This document shows, piece by piece, positions 9,635 through 20,033 of a stretch of 52,171 bases of DNA. Where the stretch lies: positions 1-52,171 of the forward strand of contig JAIPCX010000021.1 in assembly GCA_021737945.1 (NCBI GenBank), written 5' to 3'. Origin of the DNA: Polynucleobacter sp. (GTDB taxonomy: Bacteria; Pseudomonadota; Gammaproteobacteria; Burkholderiales; Burkholderiaceae_D). How positions within the stretch are numbered: position 1 is the first letter of the stretch; each line of letters starts with the position of its first letter. The notes under the pieces were generated by a model, which was given only the letters and a program-made list of their open reading frames with translations, was not told the DNA's origin and searched no databases. Position numbers and translations under genes: made by a program.

Positions 9635-10438
9635 ATGTCTGACATATTAAAAAAAATACTTGACGTAAAAGTCGACGAAGTCGCAGCGGCAAAGAAATAT
9701 CAAGATCTCAAAAGTTTGCGCAGAGATGTGGAATCGAATCAGCACGCTCGCGCTGACATCCGCGGATTTGAAGATAGCCTGCGTGCAAAAATTTCAAACG
9801 GAAAAGCAGGCGTCATCGCTGAAATTAAAAAAGCTTCGCCCTCTAAAGGTGTGTTGCGCGAAAATTTTCAGCCAGTTGAAATCGCGCAAAGCTATGCACA
9901 ATTTGGCGCAGCCTGTTTATCCGTGCTGACCGATGTGAATTTTTTTCAGGGCGCGCCGGATTATCTCAAACAAGCACGCGCTGCCTGCAGCATTCCCGTA
10001 CTACGCAAAGATTTCATCATTGATCCATACCAGATCTACGAAGCCAGACATTGGGGCGCGGATTGTGTGTTACTCATCGTAGCCGCACTCGATCATGGGT
10101 TAATGGCAGAACTCGAAGCCTGCGCGCATGAGTTAGGCATGGATGTCTTAGTTGAAGTGCATGACGCTGATGAGCTGACTAAAGCACTTGAACTCAAGAC
10201 TCGCCTATTAGGGATTAATAACCGCAACCTTCGCACGTTCGAGACGTCTTTAAATACGACTATTAATCTACTCGACCGTATCGATACTCAAAAGCTCGTC
10301 ATTACCGAATCAGGCATTCTGAGTAAAGATGACGTTAAAAAAATGCGTGATGCCGATGTACATGCATTTTTAGTCGGCGAAGCCTTTATGCGCTCACCCG
10401 ACCCGGGTATGGAACTGTCTCGTTTGTTTTTGGATTAA
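9635..10438 (+). CDS. trpC: indole-3-glycerol phosphate synthase
   Basis: Closes the ring of carboxyphenylamino-deoxyribulose phosphate to indole glycerol phosphate. TIM barrel of 267 residues with [11 protein letters not shown] (catalytic Lys), LRKDFI, VEVHD, GINNRNL and ITESGI. It is monofunctional, with no TrpF domain. It is the last gene of the run; trpF, trpB and trpA are not in the window. It converges with mnmC, the two stops lying 25 bases apart. Confidence 0.97.
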   Translation: MSDILKKILDVKVDEVAAAKKYQDLKSLRRDVESNQHARADIRGFEDSLRAKISNGKAGVIAEIKKASPSKGVLRENFQPVEIAQSYAQFGAACLSVLTDVNFFQGAPDYLKQARAACSIPVLRKDFIIDPYQIYEARHWGADCVLLIVAALDHGLMAELEACAHELGMDVLVEVHDADELTKALELKTRLLGINNRNLRTFETSLNTTINLLDRIDTQKLVITESGILSKDDVKKMRDADVHAFLVGEAFMRSPDPGMELSRLFLD

Positions 10439-10463
10439 TTTTTTGACTAATCCTTTGACTTAG

Positions 10464-12287
10464 TCACTTCGAGAATCGAAGTGGATGCAAGCGTTCTATC
10501 CACTCTCGACCAATCGGTAACGGCTCGTTCAGTATTTGAGTCACTAAAAACTCTGCGCACCACGGTGCGCAGGCGACACCACGTGAACCATGCCCTATGC
10601 TGGCATAAAGACCTTCAGCAATTTTTCCTACTAACGGCAAACGATCTTGCGTCGTTGCACGCCAAGAGACTCGACCACTACGTACTTCACTAGCATCACT
10701 AACAAAGTCTGGCAGCAATCGCTGCAAACGATGGAAATTTTCAAGATCATCTTCAGTTCGTGGCTGTGCGTCACCATCGATTTGAATCGTCGCCCCAATG
10801 GTGTGCATACCATTAATCGCTGGGGTTACATAACCATCGCGGCAAACGATTGCTTGCAAAGGCTTATCTGCACGCTCGGGCACTACAGATAATTGCCCAC
10901 GCGCGCTATCTACTCCTCCGACATTCGAACTTAGATCAGCAAATGCCGTAGCAAGCACAACATAACGCGAAAAAATCTTTGCATCATTCGCCAACTCCAC
11001 ACACCATCCTTCAGTAGAGTTAGGAGATAGCTGTTTGACTTCTGTACCAGACCTCAACTTAATTAGAGGGTGGTCAATCAACGCAGTAATCAAAGCGGTC
11101 GGGTCGACCCATCCCGCTTGCGGCAAAAAAAATCCCTCTGTGGCCACCGACTGTCCACACAACATTGTCGCCTCACTAACGCTGACTTCATGCAGCCATT
11201 CATCTGGAACTGTTTGCGCATAAGCGGCCAATTTGTCATGCCGACGCTGATCACGGAGTAACCTCACAGCACCACAAAAATCATGCGGCACCGATTCGCC
11301 ATGGGTAGTTAACCAACGCTGTAGCCAGCCAACCCCAACAGCAGAAAATTCAGCAATCACATTCGTCGCGCCACCCGGCTCTGGGCGCACAACCGCCACC
11401 GGATTACCCGATGCGCCCGACGCTGGCTGATCACGTTCAATTAAGGTGACTGAGATTCCGCGCGTTGCAAATTGTCGTGCGACGCTGGCGCCCGCAATAC
11501 CAGCTCCGATAACTACCACTGATTCAACTCGCGTTGATGAATCACGAAATTTTTCAGTCCATTTTGCCGACAAGTTTTCGCGCTTATCACCAAAGCCGTC
11601 TCGTTTGCTCACTTCGAAACCCACAGATTCAAGCACATGTTGCACCGAATCTTCTGCACACACACTCGATGCAATCGCACCATCAGCAGCTAATCGGGCA
11701 AGGTGCTGCATCGTTTGAAGTGACCACATAGCCGCATTACGATCAGGTACAAAACCGTCCAGATAAAAAGCATCAAAGCGCCCGTGAATGGACGGCAGCA
11801 TAGAGTCAACATCACCGAATACAAGCGTCAATGTCGTTTGATCATCTAGTGGCAAGGAATGAAAACCAGGAATTAATGGCGGCCATTGTGCAATCAGTTG
11901 CTCAATCAACCCTTCTAATACTGGCGTAAGTGAAGTAGGTGCGCTGGCCACGCTTGACAGTAACGCAGAGCGCAAATCCTGCTTAGTAAACGGATGCTTT
12001 TCTATTGCGACATACTGCAATCGCGCACTGCTATCGCTAGCCTTGATCGATGCCCACGTAGTGAGAAAATTAATGCCTAGACCAAATCCCGTCTCAAGCA
12101 ATCGAAGACAACGATCATTTTGCCACCGCGAAGCTAATTCACACCCGTCAACAAAGACTGACTGAGCCTGACCCCAGGCATCGCTTCGTTTGGCGTAGAA
12201 AGCGTCGTACAACGGCGCGAAAAGTTCACCCTCATCACTTACCTGCCAGCGCGCAGGTTCGATAGACAGAGTTTTCATGGTGGTCAT
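10464..12287 (-). CDS. mnmC: bifunctional tRNA 5-methylaminomethyl-2-thiouridine biosynthesis protein MnmC
   Basis: Completes mnm5s2U at the wobble position of some tRNAs. The FAD domain removes the carboxymethyl group from cmnm5U and the methyltransferase domain methylates the resulting amine. The N-terminal SAM-methyltransferase part (about 1-235) has the LLETGFGLGINF motif and YLDGFVPDRNAAMWS. The C-terminal FAD domain opens with VVVIGAGIAGASVARQFA. I choose ATG 12287, which overlaps the stop of the upstream small gene (ATGA). In-frame ATGs at 12302 and 12278 are also possible. Confidence 0.93.
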   Translation of the reverse strand: MTTMKTLSIEPARWQVSDEGELFAPLYDAFYAKRSDAWGQAQSVFVDGCELASRWQNDRCLRLLETGFGLGINFLTTWASIKASDSSARLQYVAIEKHPFTKQDLRSALLSSVASAPTSLTPVLEGLIEQLIAQWPPLIPGFHSLPLDDQTTLTLVFGDVDSMLPSIHGRFDAFYLDGFVPDRNAAMWSLQTMQHLARLAADGAIASSVCAEDSVQHVLESVGFEVSKRDGFGDKRENLSAKWTEKFRDSSTRVESVVVIGAGIAGASVARQFATRGISVTLIERDQPASGASGNPVAVVRPEPGGATNVIAEFSAVGVGWLQRWLTTHGESVPHDFCGAVRLLRDQRRHDKLAAYAQTVPDEWLHEVSVSEATMLCGQSVATEGFFLPQAGWVDPTALITALIDHPLIKLRSGTEVKQLSPNSTEGWCVELANDAKIFSRYVVLATAFADLSSNVGGVDSARGQLSVVPERADKPLQAIVCRDGYVTPAINGMHTIGATIQIDGDAQPRTEDDLENFHRLQRLLPDFVSDASEVRSGRVSWRATTQDRLPLVGKIAEGLYASIGHGSRGVACAPWCAEFLVTQILNEPLPIGREWIERLHPLRFSK

Positions 12288-12616
12288 TTTGCGGGTTGAC
12301 ACTGGCCTTCAAAAATCAGCAGCGATGTAGGTAACTCTAATGTGTCTGTAACAGATAACCGCACAGGATCAATCAATAGCTTACGCATAGCTTGTTGCGG
12401 CGTTAATCCCATGCAGGCAATTTGTGCCTCATTTTGCTCGCACTGAAGTCCATCTATCTGATTCGCCTGCAATCGGTAACGGCGCTTTTCTGCGGCCGGC
12501 ACCGTCGACGGTGCTCCGCGATGAATAAAGCTCGTTTTTCCCGCACACTCAACAAATATGTCTTGAGCAGCCGCCAGTAAGGGAAATAGATAAAGTAATG
12601 CGATGAGTAATTTCAT
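12284..12616 (-). CDS. small secreted protein of unknown function
   Basis: Protein of 110 residues with a clear signal peptide (MKLLIALLYLFPLLAAAQ, cleavage near residue 18). The mature part has four cysteines (in VECAGK, LQCEQN, ACMGL and EGQCQP), which could form two disulfides in the periplasm. It is translationally coupled to mnmC by a four-base overlap, though no functional link to tRNA modification is evident. I do not recognise the family. Confidence 0.72.
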   Translation of the reverse strand: MKLLIALLYLFPLLAAAQDIFVECAGKTSFIHRGAPSTVPAAEKRRYRLQANQIDGLQCEQNEAQIACMGLTPQQAMRKLLIDPVRLSVTDTLELPTSLLIFEGQCQPAK

Positions 12617-12650
12617 CCGACTTGCTTACGCTGTTTTATTGTACAAACCC

Positions 12651-12953
12651 TCACTCAGATTTCGACAGCAAATCGAAATGCTCAACCTTAGGCGGCGCCG
12701 CAAAAAACGGGCTGACGATACTGCGCCACTGAGTAAATAATTCTGAGCTGCGAAAATCGACGGTATGGTTTTCCAGCGTATCCCAAAAAATCATCAATAC
12801 GTAGCGATCAGGTGATTCGATACCCTTGTGGATTTTGTAGCCACGGAAGCCCTTGGATTGACTAATGACGTTTTGTACGCCGTTAACGATAGCGCTATCG
12901 AATTCGGTTTGTTTACCGGGAAGGATTTGAATATCGGCGAGTTCGAGGATCAT
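12651..12953 (-). CDS. antibiotic biosynthesis monooxygenase (ABM) domain protein
   Basis: Small ferredoxin-like fold protein of 100 residues. It has the ABM pattern: a first strand ELADIQILPGKQTEF, SKGFRGYKIHKG in the middle and YVLMIFWDTLENHTVDFRSSELFTQW near the conserved Trp/His region. Members include quinol monooxygenases and heme-degrading enzymes, and many have no known substrate. It is 34 bases upstream of the small secreted protein gene on the same strand, so it may be the first gene of an operon ending in mnmC. The physiological role cannot be told. Confidence 0.8.
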   Translation of the reverse strand: MILELADIQILPGKQTEFDSAIVNGVQNVISQSKGFRGYKIHKGIESPDRYVLMIFWDTLENHTVDFRSSELFTQWRSIVSPFFAAPPKVEHFDLLSKSE

Positions 12954-13020
12954 AATGAATAAAAACTTTCTATTGAAGTTTGAATAGCTATTGTAAGCTG
13001 GCCTATTGCATTATCTCACC

Positions 13021-13731
13021 ATGATTGTCCCCGCCGAACTGCAACCTATGCTTGTGACCCTGCTTGATTACGATAAAGAACAGCGCTCTTCGCTGGAGGC
13101 GATCTTGAGCGGCGCTGGTTATCAATGCACGACCCTGTTTAACAGCAAATCACTCATAGATAGCCTAGTCACGGCAGAACCCGATCTGTTAATTGCTCAC
13201 TTTCGTTCCGCTCAAGAAGCCCTGACCACCTTGACCACTGCAAAGAAGCTCTGGCCAGAGCTGCCTGTTTTGCTTATTGCGGGACGCACCCCAGAAAATC
13301 CCTTGGCCCAGTTTCTGGCCGAAAGCCCCTCAGATTTTCTTATCAAGCCCGTTCGCGCTGCCGAATTTCGGCTAAGGGTAAATAATCTGGCGACACGACA
13401 TCGTCCCGACGCCGTCAAAGACGACAGTCTGAAGTTGGGTAATTTCATTTTTAATAAGCGATTGACGCAAGTAATGCTAAATGGGCAATCCATCTCTTTA
13501 ACTCAAAAAGAATTTGAGCTCGCCTTATTTTTTTTCCAAAACCTTGATCGCCCGCTGTCGCGAGCCTTTATTCATGAAGCGATCTGGTCGCAAGATGCTG
13601 AGTTTTCATCACGAACACTGGATACGCATGTCTCCAGAGTGCGGAATAAGTTGGGTCTCAACCCCGCAGCGGGCTATCGGCTAGCGCCGGTTTACAGCTT
13701 TGGCTACAAATTGGAACGACTTAAAGACTAG
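13021..13731 (+). CDS. OmpR/PhoB-type DNA-binding regulator with degenerate receiver domain
   Basis: Two-domain regulator of 236 residues from ATG 13021 (a TTG at 13006 is an alternative). The C-terminal winged helix (about 140-236) is canonical: ISLTQKEFELALFF, SSRTLDTHVSRVRNKLG and a GYKLE end. The N-terminal receiver keeps K109 (DFLIKP) and acidic D16/D18, but the phospho-acceptor position in PDLLIAHFRS is H60 instead of Asp, and the switch Thr/Ser is A87. It probably does not work by aspartyl phosphorylation. No histidine kinase is adjacent. It precedes hemA by 57 bases on the same strand, so control of hemA is conceivable but unproven. Confidence 0.85.
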   Translation: MIVPAELQPMLVTLLDYDKEQRSSLEAILSGAGYQCTTLFNSKSLIDSLVTAEPDLLIAHFRSAQEALTTLTTAKKLWPELPVLLIAGRTPENPLAQFLAESPSDFLIKPVRAAEFRLRVNNLATRHRPDAVKDDSLKLGNFIFNKRLTQVMLNGQSISLTQKEFELALFFFQNLDRPLSRAFIHEAIWSQDAEFSSRTLDTHVSRVRNKLGLNPAAGYRLAPVYSFGYKLERLKD

Positions 13732-13756
13732 TCAGATGGCAACCAACGTCTATAAT
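13729..13756 (+). promoter_or_regulatory. predicted hemA promoter
   Basis: Perfect -10 TATAAT (13751-13756) with a weak -35 TAGTCA (13729-13734, four of six matches) at 16-base spacing. It lies across the end of the regulator gene and 32 bases before the hemA ATG. Confidence 0.5.
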
Positions 13757-13788
13757 AGAAAGTGTCAACTTTTTCTGACTATTCCAGC

Positions 13789-15078
13789 ATGCACCTGCTA
13801 GCCGTCGGACTCAACCACACCACTGCCCCTGTCTCGCTGCGCGAGAAGGTGGCCTTCCCCGCTGACCAGCTTGGTCAGGCGGTGGCATCGGCGTGTGCTT
13901 GGTTTGACAACGCGGGCAAGCATCCGCAAGCGCAAGAAGCCGCCATCCTCTCGACGTGTAATCGAACCGAGATCTACGGCGCTAGCGCGAATGACGGCAA
14001 TATTGAAGCTGCCTTGGATGCCACCGCGCGCTTTGTCGCGGATTATCACAAGCTGCCTTACTCAGAACTGCGTCCCTATCTTTATGCATTGCCTCAGGAT
14101 GAGGCAGTGCGTCATGCGTTTCGCGTCGCCTCGGGCTTAGATTCTATGGTTCTGGGCGAGCCGCAAATTCTCGGTCAAATGAAAGACGCCGTTCGTCAGG
14201 CCGAAGCCGCAGGCGGACTGGGCACGTATCTGCATCAAATGTTTCAGCGTACCTTTGCCGTGGCCAAGGAAGTACGCTCCACCACTGAAATTGGTGCCCA
14301 AAGCGTGTCGATGGCAGCCGCAGCCGTACGTTTATCCGAAAGAATTTTCGACAAGCTGAGCGAACAACATGTGTTGTTCATTGGTGCCGGCGAAATGATC
14401 GAGCTGTGCGCAACACACTTCGCCGCTCGTCATCCCAAAAGTCTGACCATCGCAAACCGCACTATCGAACGCGCTGAACAACTCGCCGAACGTTTTGGCG
14501 GTAAGGCCATGCGACTTGGCGAACTACCCGATCAAATCGCAAATTTCGATGTCGTTGTATCGTGCACCGCTTCGACCTTGCCTATCATTGGTTTGGGCAT
14601 GGTTGAGCGGGCTATCAAGGCGCGTCGCCGCAAACCTATCTTCATGGTGGATCTTGCAGTACCGCGCGATATTGAAACTGAAGTTTCGCGACTCAATGAC
14701 GTCTTCTTATACACCGTTGATGATCTCGGAACAGCTGTGCAGATCGGTTTAGAAAATCGCCAATCAGCGGTTGCACAAGCCGAATCTATTATCGATACGC
14801 GGGTGCAGTCTTTCATGCACTGGATTGATAGCCGCGCCGTTGTACCACTCATTCAAAACCTGCATGAAAGCAGCGAGCAAATGCGTCAAGTCGAACTTGA
14901 ACGCGCCCGCAAGCTACTCGCCAAAGGTGAAGATATCGAAGCCGTGTTGGAAGCACTCTCCAAAGGCTTAACTGCCAAATTCCTACATGGCCCGCAACAA
15001 GCACTGCACGCAGCCGATGCTGACGAACGTGCGCGCCTGGCACAACTATTACCTCAATTGTTCCGCACTAAACGCTAG
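13789..15078 (+). CDS. hemA: glutamyl-tRNA reductase
   Basis: Reduces glutamyl-tRNA(Glu) to glutamate-1-semialdehyde with NADPH, the first step of C5 tetrapyrrole synthesis. It has 429 residues from ATG 13789. The start [14 protein letters not shown] is standard, and a nine-residue upstream extension in the same frame is not needed. The catalytic Cys is C57 in [20 protein letters not shown], the NADPH domain [10 protein letters not shown] and the C-terminal dimer helices follow. It heads the hemA-prfA-dsbB-prmC-tex-grxD-ubiX series. Confidence 0.97.
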   Translation: MHLLAVGLNHTTAPVSLREKVAFPADQLGQAVASACAWFDNAGKHPQAQEAAILSTCNRTEIYGASANDGNIEAALDATARFVADYHKLPYSELRPYLYALPQDEAVRHAFRVASGLDSMVLGEPQILGQMKDAVRQAEAAGGLGTYLHQMFQRTFAVAKEVRSTTEIGAQSVSMAAAAVRLSERIFDKLSEQHVLFIGAGEMIELCATHFAARHPKSLTIANRTIERAEQLAERFGGKAMRLGELPDQIANFDVVVSCTASTLPIIGLGMVERAIKARRRKPIFMVDLAVPRDIETEVSRLNDVFLYTVDDLGTAVQIGLENRQSAVAQAESIIDTRVQSFMHWIDSRAVVPLIQNLHESSEQMRQVELERARKLLAKGEDIEAVLEALSKGLTAKFLHGPQQALHAADADERARLAQLLPQLFRTKR

Positions 15079-15151
15079 CTACGCTAGCCATCAATGTAGT
15101 GCCTCCTGCGCTTGTACAATCAGCGCCCACACCGACTTACCTTTGCCATTG

Positions 15152-16228
15152 ATGAAACCATCGCTGCTACTGAAGCTGGAGCAACTCGCCCAACGCCTTG
15201 AAGAAGTTGGCGCTCTTTTGAATCAAGAAGGCGCCACGGCTGATATGGATCAGTACCGCAAGCTCACGCGTGAACACTCAGAGCTCGAACCGCTGATCGC
15301 CTTGCATGCACAGTGGAATCAGGCTAACGATGATCTGCGTGCTGCGCGTGACATGCTCTCCGATCCAGAAATGAAAGCGTTCGCGCAAGAAGAAATCGAT
15401 GCCGCACAAGCGCGCGCCGAGCAGCTTGAAATCGAGCTGCAAAAAATGATGCTGCCAAAAGATCCGAATGATGAGCGCAACATCTTTCTGGAAATTCGCG
15501 CCGGCACGGGGGGAGATGAATCGGCACTATTTGCGGGTGACTTACTGCGTATGTATTCGCGTTACGCCGAGCGTCAGCGCTGGCAAGTAGAGATGGTGTC
15601 GGAATCCGCCTCGGAACTGGGTGGCTATAAAGAAGTGATTGTGCGCCTTGTAGGTAACGGCGTGTATTCGCGTATGAAATTTGAATCGGGCGGACATCGC
15701 GTACAACGCGTACCAGAAACCGAAGCGCAAGGACGAATTCATACGTCCGCCTGCACCGTCGCCGTGATGCCTGAAGCTGACGAAATCGGCGAAGTCGATA
15801 TCAACCCAGCAGATATTCGCATCGATACGTATCGTGCATCTGGCGCTGGCGGGCAGCACATCAACAAAACTGATTCTGCCGTTCGAATCACTCATCTACC
15901 AACCGGTATCGTGGTGGAGTGTCAAGATGATCGCAGCCAGCACAAAAATAAAGCGCAGGCGATGAAGGTACTCGCTACTCGAATTAAGGATGTGCAATTA
16001 CGCGCACAACAAAGCAGTGAAGCAGCGACTCGAAAATCACTCGTTGGATCCGGTGATCGCAGTGAGCGCATACGCACCTATAATTTCCCGCAAGGGCGAA
16101 TTACTGATCATCGTATCAACCTAACGCTGTATAAATTAGAAGCCATCATGGAAGGTGATTTGGATGAGCTCACGCAAGCCCTGATGTCTGAACATCAAGC
16201 CGAACAACTCGCTGCATTAGCCGATTAA
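15152..16228 (+). CDS. prfA: peptide chain release factor 1
   Basis: Recognises UAA and UAG stop codons and triggers peptide release. It has 358 residues from ATG 15152, the usual RF1 start region ([12 protein letters not shown]). The tripeptide anticodon is PET at 188-190, the PxT type of RF1. The catalytic GGQ is at 233-235 in GAGGQHINK. The Gln of GGQ is the target of PrmC, encoded two genes downstream. The longer upstream frame overlaps hemA in another frame and is rejected. Confidence 0.97.
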   Translation: MKPSLLLKLEQLAQRLEEVGALLNQEGATADMDQYRKLTREHSELEPLIALHAQWNQANDDLRAARDMLSDPEMKAFAQEEIDAAQARAEQLEIELQKMMLPKDPNDERNIFLEIRAGTGGDESALFAGDLLRMYSRYAERQRWQVEMVSESASELGGYKEVIVRLVGNGVYSRMKFESGGHRVQRVPETEAQGRIHTSACTVAVMPEADEIGEVDINPADIRIDTYRASGAGGQHINKTDSAVRITHLPTGIVVECQDDRSQHKNKAQAMKVLATRIKDVQLRAQQSSEAATRKSLVGSGDRSERIRTYNFPQGRITDHRINLTLYKLEAIMEGDLDELTQALMSEHQAEQLAALAD

Positions 16229-16235
16229 AACTGAC

Positions 16236-16721
16236 ATGAATAAATTCGCAAAACCTGCCCTAGTTTTAGTCGCGCTGATTGCCATCAGTCTTCTCGGCGT
16301 GGGATTGTATTTGCAACTGGCGCAAGAGATGTTGCCGTGCCCACTATGCATAGTGCAGCGCTACGGGTTTGCACTGACGGCGCTACTGTGTTTGATAACG
16401 GTTGCGTTACCAAACCAATATTTACGGGCTGGAGCAGCGGCAGCCTCACTCGCCTCCATCGCTGGAGCAGGCGTAGCGACTCGCCATTTATGGATTAAAG
16501 CCCATCCCACCATCTCTTGCGGCATTGATGTGCTAGAGGTATTTCTGAACAAAATAATTTTCGCCAACTGGCTGCCAGTACTATTTGAGGCTGATGGCCT
16601 GTGCACTACGGAATACGATCCTATTCTTGGATTATCGATTCCTGCATGGGCGCTGATCTGGTTCACCCTTTTTGCAATCAGCTTATCGTGGCTTGCGCTA
16701 CGCTACCGCCGCCCAGCATGA
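16236..16721 (+). CDS. dsbB: disulfide bond formation protein B
   Basis: Inner-membrane protein that reoxidises DsbA and passes electrons to quinone. It has 161 residues and four predicted spans. The first periplasmic cysteine pair is CPLC at 35-38, and the second pair fits C95 and C123. An Arg follows the first pair (IVQRYGF), as in DsbB, where it helps bind quinone. It is inserted between prfA and prmC; its stop overlaps the prmC start by four bases. Confidence 0.94.
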   Translation: MNKFAKPALVLVALIAISLLGVGLYLQLAQEMLPCPLCIVQRYGFALTALLCLITVALPNQYLRAGAAAASLASIAGAGVATRHLWIKAHPTISCGIDVLEVFLNKIIFANWLPVLFEADGLCTTEYDPILGLSIPAWALIWFTLFAISLSWLALRYRRPA

Positions 16722-17527
16722 TTTTGGACGATTTGCTGAAATCAGCGCCTATAGAGATTATGGAAGCCAGGATTTTGGCTGCGCACCGCCTTCAATGGTC
16801 TCGTGTGCAGTTAATCACGCAAAGCAAACAAGCGCTTTCGACTACACAGGTTGAAGATATTCAGCGCTTATTCGAACGCCGGTTGCACGGCGAGCCGATT
16901 GCCTATCTAATTGGTCAGCGTGAATTTTATGGCCTCTCATTTGAAGTAACGCCCGCTGTGCTGATACCCCGCCCAGAGACAGAATTATTAGTCGAGCTTG
17001 CGCTTGAACGCATGACTTCCAATGCACGCGTTCTCGATATGGGCACAGGCTCAGGAGCGATTGCTGTTGCTCTGGCTCATGCGCGACCTGAATCGAAAAT
17101 TTTTGCGTCAGATGTCAGCCAACAAGCGCTAGCGGTAGCGCAGCGTAATAGCGATCGTCATCAAACTGCCGTTACTTTTTTTCAGAGTGATTGGCATCAG
17201 CAAGTCAATGGAAGGTTTGATCAAATCGTCAGCAATCCCCCTTACATTCGCGCAGGTGATAGCCACTTAAGCCAAGGTGATTTGCGTTTTGAACCTGTCA
17301 ATGCATTAACAGACCACCAGACCGGCTTAACGGCTATTGAAATTATTGTTCAGGGTGCACCCGCACATTTGGAAAGCGGTGGCTGGCTACTGCTTGAACA
17401 TGGCTATGATCAGGCAAGTGCGGTGCGCGAATTATTTCACCCTTCTACTTGGAGCGACGTTCAAAGCTGGCGCGATCTAGCCGGCATAGAACGCGTTACA
17501 GGCGCAAAGCTTCAATTAAAAAACTAA
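16718..17527 (+). CDS. prmC: peptide chain release factor N5-glutamine methyltransferase
   Basis: Methylates the GGQ glutamine of RF1 and RF2. It has 269 residues from ATG 16718 (ATGA overlap with dsbB). The N-terminal helical domain runs to about 75. IPRPETELLVE (83-93), SAM-binding VLDMGTGSGAIAVALA (105-120) and NPPYI (173-177) follow. The longer frame from 16601 lies antiparallel to nothing but overlaps dsbB and is not needed. Confidence 0.95.
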   Translation: MILDDLLKSAPIEIMEARILAAHRLQWSRVQLITQSKQALSTTQVEDIQRLFERRLHGEPIAYLIGQREFYGLSFEVTPAVLIPRPETELLVELALERMTSNARVLDMGTGSGAIAVALAHARPESKIFASDVSQQALAVAQRNSDRHQTAVTFFQSDWHQQVNGRFDQIVSNPPYIRAGDSHLSQGDLRFEPVNALTDHQTGLTAIEIIVQGAPAHLESGGWLLLEHGYDQASAVRELFHPSTWSDVQSWRDLAGIERVTGAKLQLKN

Positions 17528-17568
17528 CGCAACACATTTCATTTTTTTATTAATTATTCAAACTATTC

Positions 17569-19914
17569 ATGCTTCCATCGATTGAACAACGCCTCGCCAA
17601 CGAATTAGCCGCCCGTCCCGATCAAGTCGCCGCTGCGATTGCCCTCTTAGATGAAGGTGCTACCGTACCTTTCATAGCTCGCTACCGTAAGGAAGCTACT
17701 GGCGGACTGGATGATATTCAGCTGCGATTACTCGAAGAGCGTCTGCGTTATTTACGTGAACTAGAAAGCCGTCGCGAGGCCATTCTTGCCTCGATCGAAG
17801 AGCAAGGGAAAATGACACCCGAGCTAAAGAAAGCGATCTTGAGCGCCGCTGATAAAACGCTGCTCGAAGATCTGTATTTGCCCTATCGTCCAAAGCATCG
17901 CACCAAAGCACAGATTGCTGTGGAAGCGGGGCTAGAACCGCTGGCCAACTCATTACTTGATGATCCGACGCTCACACCAGAAACAGAAGCAGAAAAGTAT
18001 TTACGCGCGGCCTTCACTACTGATCAAGGTGACAATCCGGGAGTGCTCGATGCCAAAGCTGCTCTAGATGGAGCGCGACAAATTCTCATGGAGCGCTTTG
18101 CTGAAGATGCGCACTTACTACAAAATTTACGTGAATATTTGCTTGAGCATGGCGTCGTCGATGCCAAAGTCATCGAGGGCAAGCAGGAAGCAGGAGAGAA
18201 ATTTTCGGATTATTTTGACTATTCCGAAAAACTCTCTGCCATACCTTCTCATCGTGCATTAGCTCTGTTACGCGGAAGACGAGAAGAAATTTTATCGGTG
18301 TCGCTTCACCTCGACACTGAAATTGAAAAGCCCAAATGGGATGCGCCACACAATCCGTGCGAAGCAAAAATTAGTTCACGCTTTAACATTAGTCAGAAAA
18401 ATCGCGCTGCCGACAAATGGTTACTCGATACGGTGCGTTGGACTTGGCGCGTCAAGATTTTCATGCATCTCGACACAGAACTAATGACCAAGCTACGTGA
18501 AGAAGCGGAGGCGGAAGGCATACAAGTTTTTGCGCGCAACTTAAAGGCGTTGTTGCTCGCTGCTCCTGCTGGACCTCGCGTCACTATAGGACTCGATCCG
18601 GGTCTGCGCACTGGAGTGAAAGTCGCTGTGGTGGATGCCACCGGCAAAGTAGTGGACACCTCCACCATTTATCCGCACCAACCACGTAATGATTGGGATG
18701 GGTCGCTGCACATACTCGCGCAACTGGCGAAGAAACATCAGGTATCGCTAATCGCTATTGGTAACGGCACAGCATCGCGTGAAACGGATCGTTTAGCGCA
18801 AGATCTCATTTCTCAGAATGCCGAATTAAAACTTAACAAAATTGTGGTCTCTGAAGCGGGTGCTTCCGTGTATTCAGCCTCTGAGTTTGCATCAAAAGAA
18901 TTACCCGACTTAGATGTTTCGATACGAGGCGCGGTTTCAATTGCACGTCGTTTGCAAGATCCGCTAGCTGAGTTAGTAAAAATCGATCCGAAATCGATTG
19001 GTGTTGGGCAGTATCAGCATGATGTTTCCCAAACTCGCTTAGCGCGTGCGCTGGATGCGGTGGTGGAAGATTGCGTTAATGCAGTGGGAGTCGATGTCAA
19101 CACGGCGTCAGCACCTTTACTGGCTCGCGTATCGGGACTCAGTTCAACTGTTGCACAAAGCATTGTTAATCACCGCGATCAAAAAGGAATGTTTCGCTCG
19201 CGTGCGGCGCTGCTCGAGGTTCCGCGACTCGGGGAAAAAACCTTTGAACAAGCCGCTGGATTTTTGCGCGTAATGAATGGTGAAAATCCACTGGATTCCT
19301 CTGCTGTTCATCCCGAGTCTTACCCATTGGTTGAAAAAATTCTTGCCGATATAAAGCGCGATGTGAAATCGACAATGGGTGACAGTGCGTTACTCAAATC
19401 GCTCGACCCTAAACGTTTCGCTGATCAGCAATTCGGATTACCTACGGTGATCGATATCTTGAAAGAGCTCGATAAACCCGGACGCGATCCACGCCCGGCC
19501 TTTGTGACGGCAAGTTTTCGCGAAGGCGTCGAAGATCTGAAAGACCTTCAACCGGATATGATTCTTGAAGGCGTGGTGACGAATGTCGCTGCGTTCGGTG
19601 CTTTTGTGGATATCGGTGTACATCAAGATGGCTTAGTACACATCTCTGCGCTATCGAATGAATTCGTCAAAGATCCACATGCTGTCGTCAAGGCGGGGCA
19701 AGTGGTCAAAGTGAAAGTGTTGGAAGTGGATATCAAGCGCAAGCGAATTGCGCTCACGATGCGGCTAAATGACACGGCCGCCGGGCTGGATCAGCGACGA
19801 GTGGGGTCGGACCGTCCTGACGCACGCGAGCGCTCCGTAAAACACAAGCCCGTACAAGAAATAGCGACGACAGGATCGGCCATGGCCGCAGCTTTTGCCA
19901 AACTGAAGAAATAA
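17569..19914 (+). CDS. tex: Tex family RNA-binding transcription accessory protein
   Basis: Large nucleic-acid-binding protein of 781 residues. It has an N-terminal Tex region with [17 protein letters not shown], a YqgF/RNase H-like domain starting near [18 protein letters not shown], a helix-hairpin-helix region ([20 protein letters not shown] and [26 protein letters not shown]) and a C-terminal S1 domain ([25 protein letters not shown] shows its first strands). Tex influences transcription in Bordetella and is widespread, but its exact action is not settled. The C-terminal tail is low in complexity and basic. It lies between prmC and grxD. Confidence 0.95.
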   Translation: MLPSIEQRLANELAARPDQVAAAIALLDEGATVPFIARYRKEATGGLDDIQLRLLEERLRYLRELESRREAILASIEEQGKMTPELKKAILSAADKTLLEDLYLPYRPKHRTKAQIAVEAGLEPLANSLLDDPTLTPETEAEKYLRAAFTTDQGDNPGVLDAKAALDGARQILMERFAEDAHLLQNLREYLLEHGVVDAKVIEGKQEAGEKFSDYFDYSEKLSAIPSHRALALLRGRREEILSVSLHLDTEIEKPKWDAPHNPCEAKISSRFNISQKNRAADKWLLDTVRWTWRVKIFMHLDTELMTKLREEAEAEGIQVFARNLKALLLAAPAGPRVTIGLDPGLRTGVKVAVVDATGKVVDTSTIYPHQPRNDWDGSLHILAQLAKKHQVSLIAIGNGTASRETDRLAQDLISQNAELKLNKIVVSEAGASVYSASEFASKELPDLDVSIRGAVSIARRLQDPLAELVKIDPKSIGVGQYQHDVSQTRLARALDAVVEDCVNAVGVDVNTASAPLLARVSGLSSTVAQSIVNHRDQKGMFRSRAALLEVPRLGEKTFEQAAGFLRVMNGENPLDSSAVHPESYPLVEKILADIKRDVKSTMGDSALLKSLDPKRFADQQFGLPTVIDILKELDKPGRDPRPAFVTASFREGVEDLKDLQPDMILEGVVTNVAAFGAFVDIGVHQDGLVHISALSNEFVKDPHAVVKAGQVVKVKVLEVDIKRKRIALTMRLNDTAAGLDQRRVGSDRPDARERSVKHKPVQEIATTGSAMAAAFAKLKK

Positions 19915-19927
19915 ACTGAGCGCCCGG

Positions 19928-19966
19928 CGGCAGCCAGCGAGATTCAGCGGGCGCTGCCGATTTTCC
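19928..19966 (+). terminator. possible terminator after tex
   Basis: Seven-bp stem CGGCAGC (19928-19934) and GCTGCCG (19953-19959) with an 18-base loop and ATTTTCC after it. The long loop and short T run make it weak. A new -10-like box for grxD follows at 19994. Confidence 0.4.
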
Positions 19967-19993
19967 GCGCAGGCGGGCACGTCCGCTTTTCCC

Positions 19994-19999
19994 TATAAT
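19994..19999 (+). promoter_or_regulatory. possible -10 element before grxD
   Basis: Perfect TATAAT 35 bases before the grxD ATG. No credible -35 is seen at 16-18 bases, so the call is weak. If real, it would give grxD-ubiX expression independent of hemA-tex. Confidence 0.38.
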
Positions 20000-20033
20000 G
20001 TGGTTTTCTTTTTACACCCCCCAAGAGGACGCA

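Noticed and set aside
10445-10465. GACTAA/TTAGTC hairpin between trpC and mnmC
   Set aside because: No T run follows on either strand, so it does not look like an intrinsic terminator.
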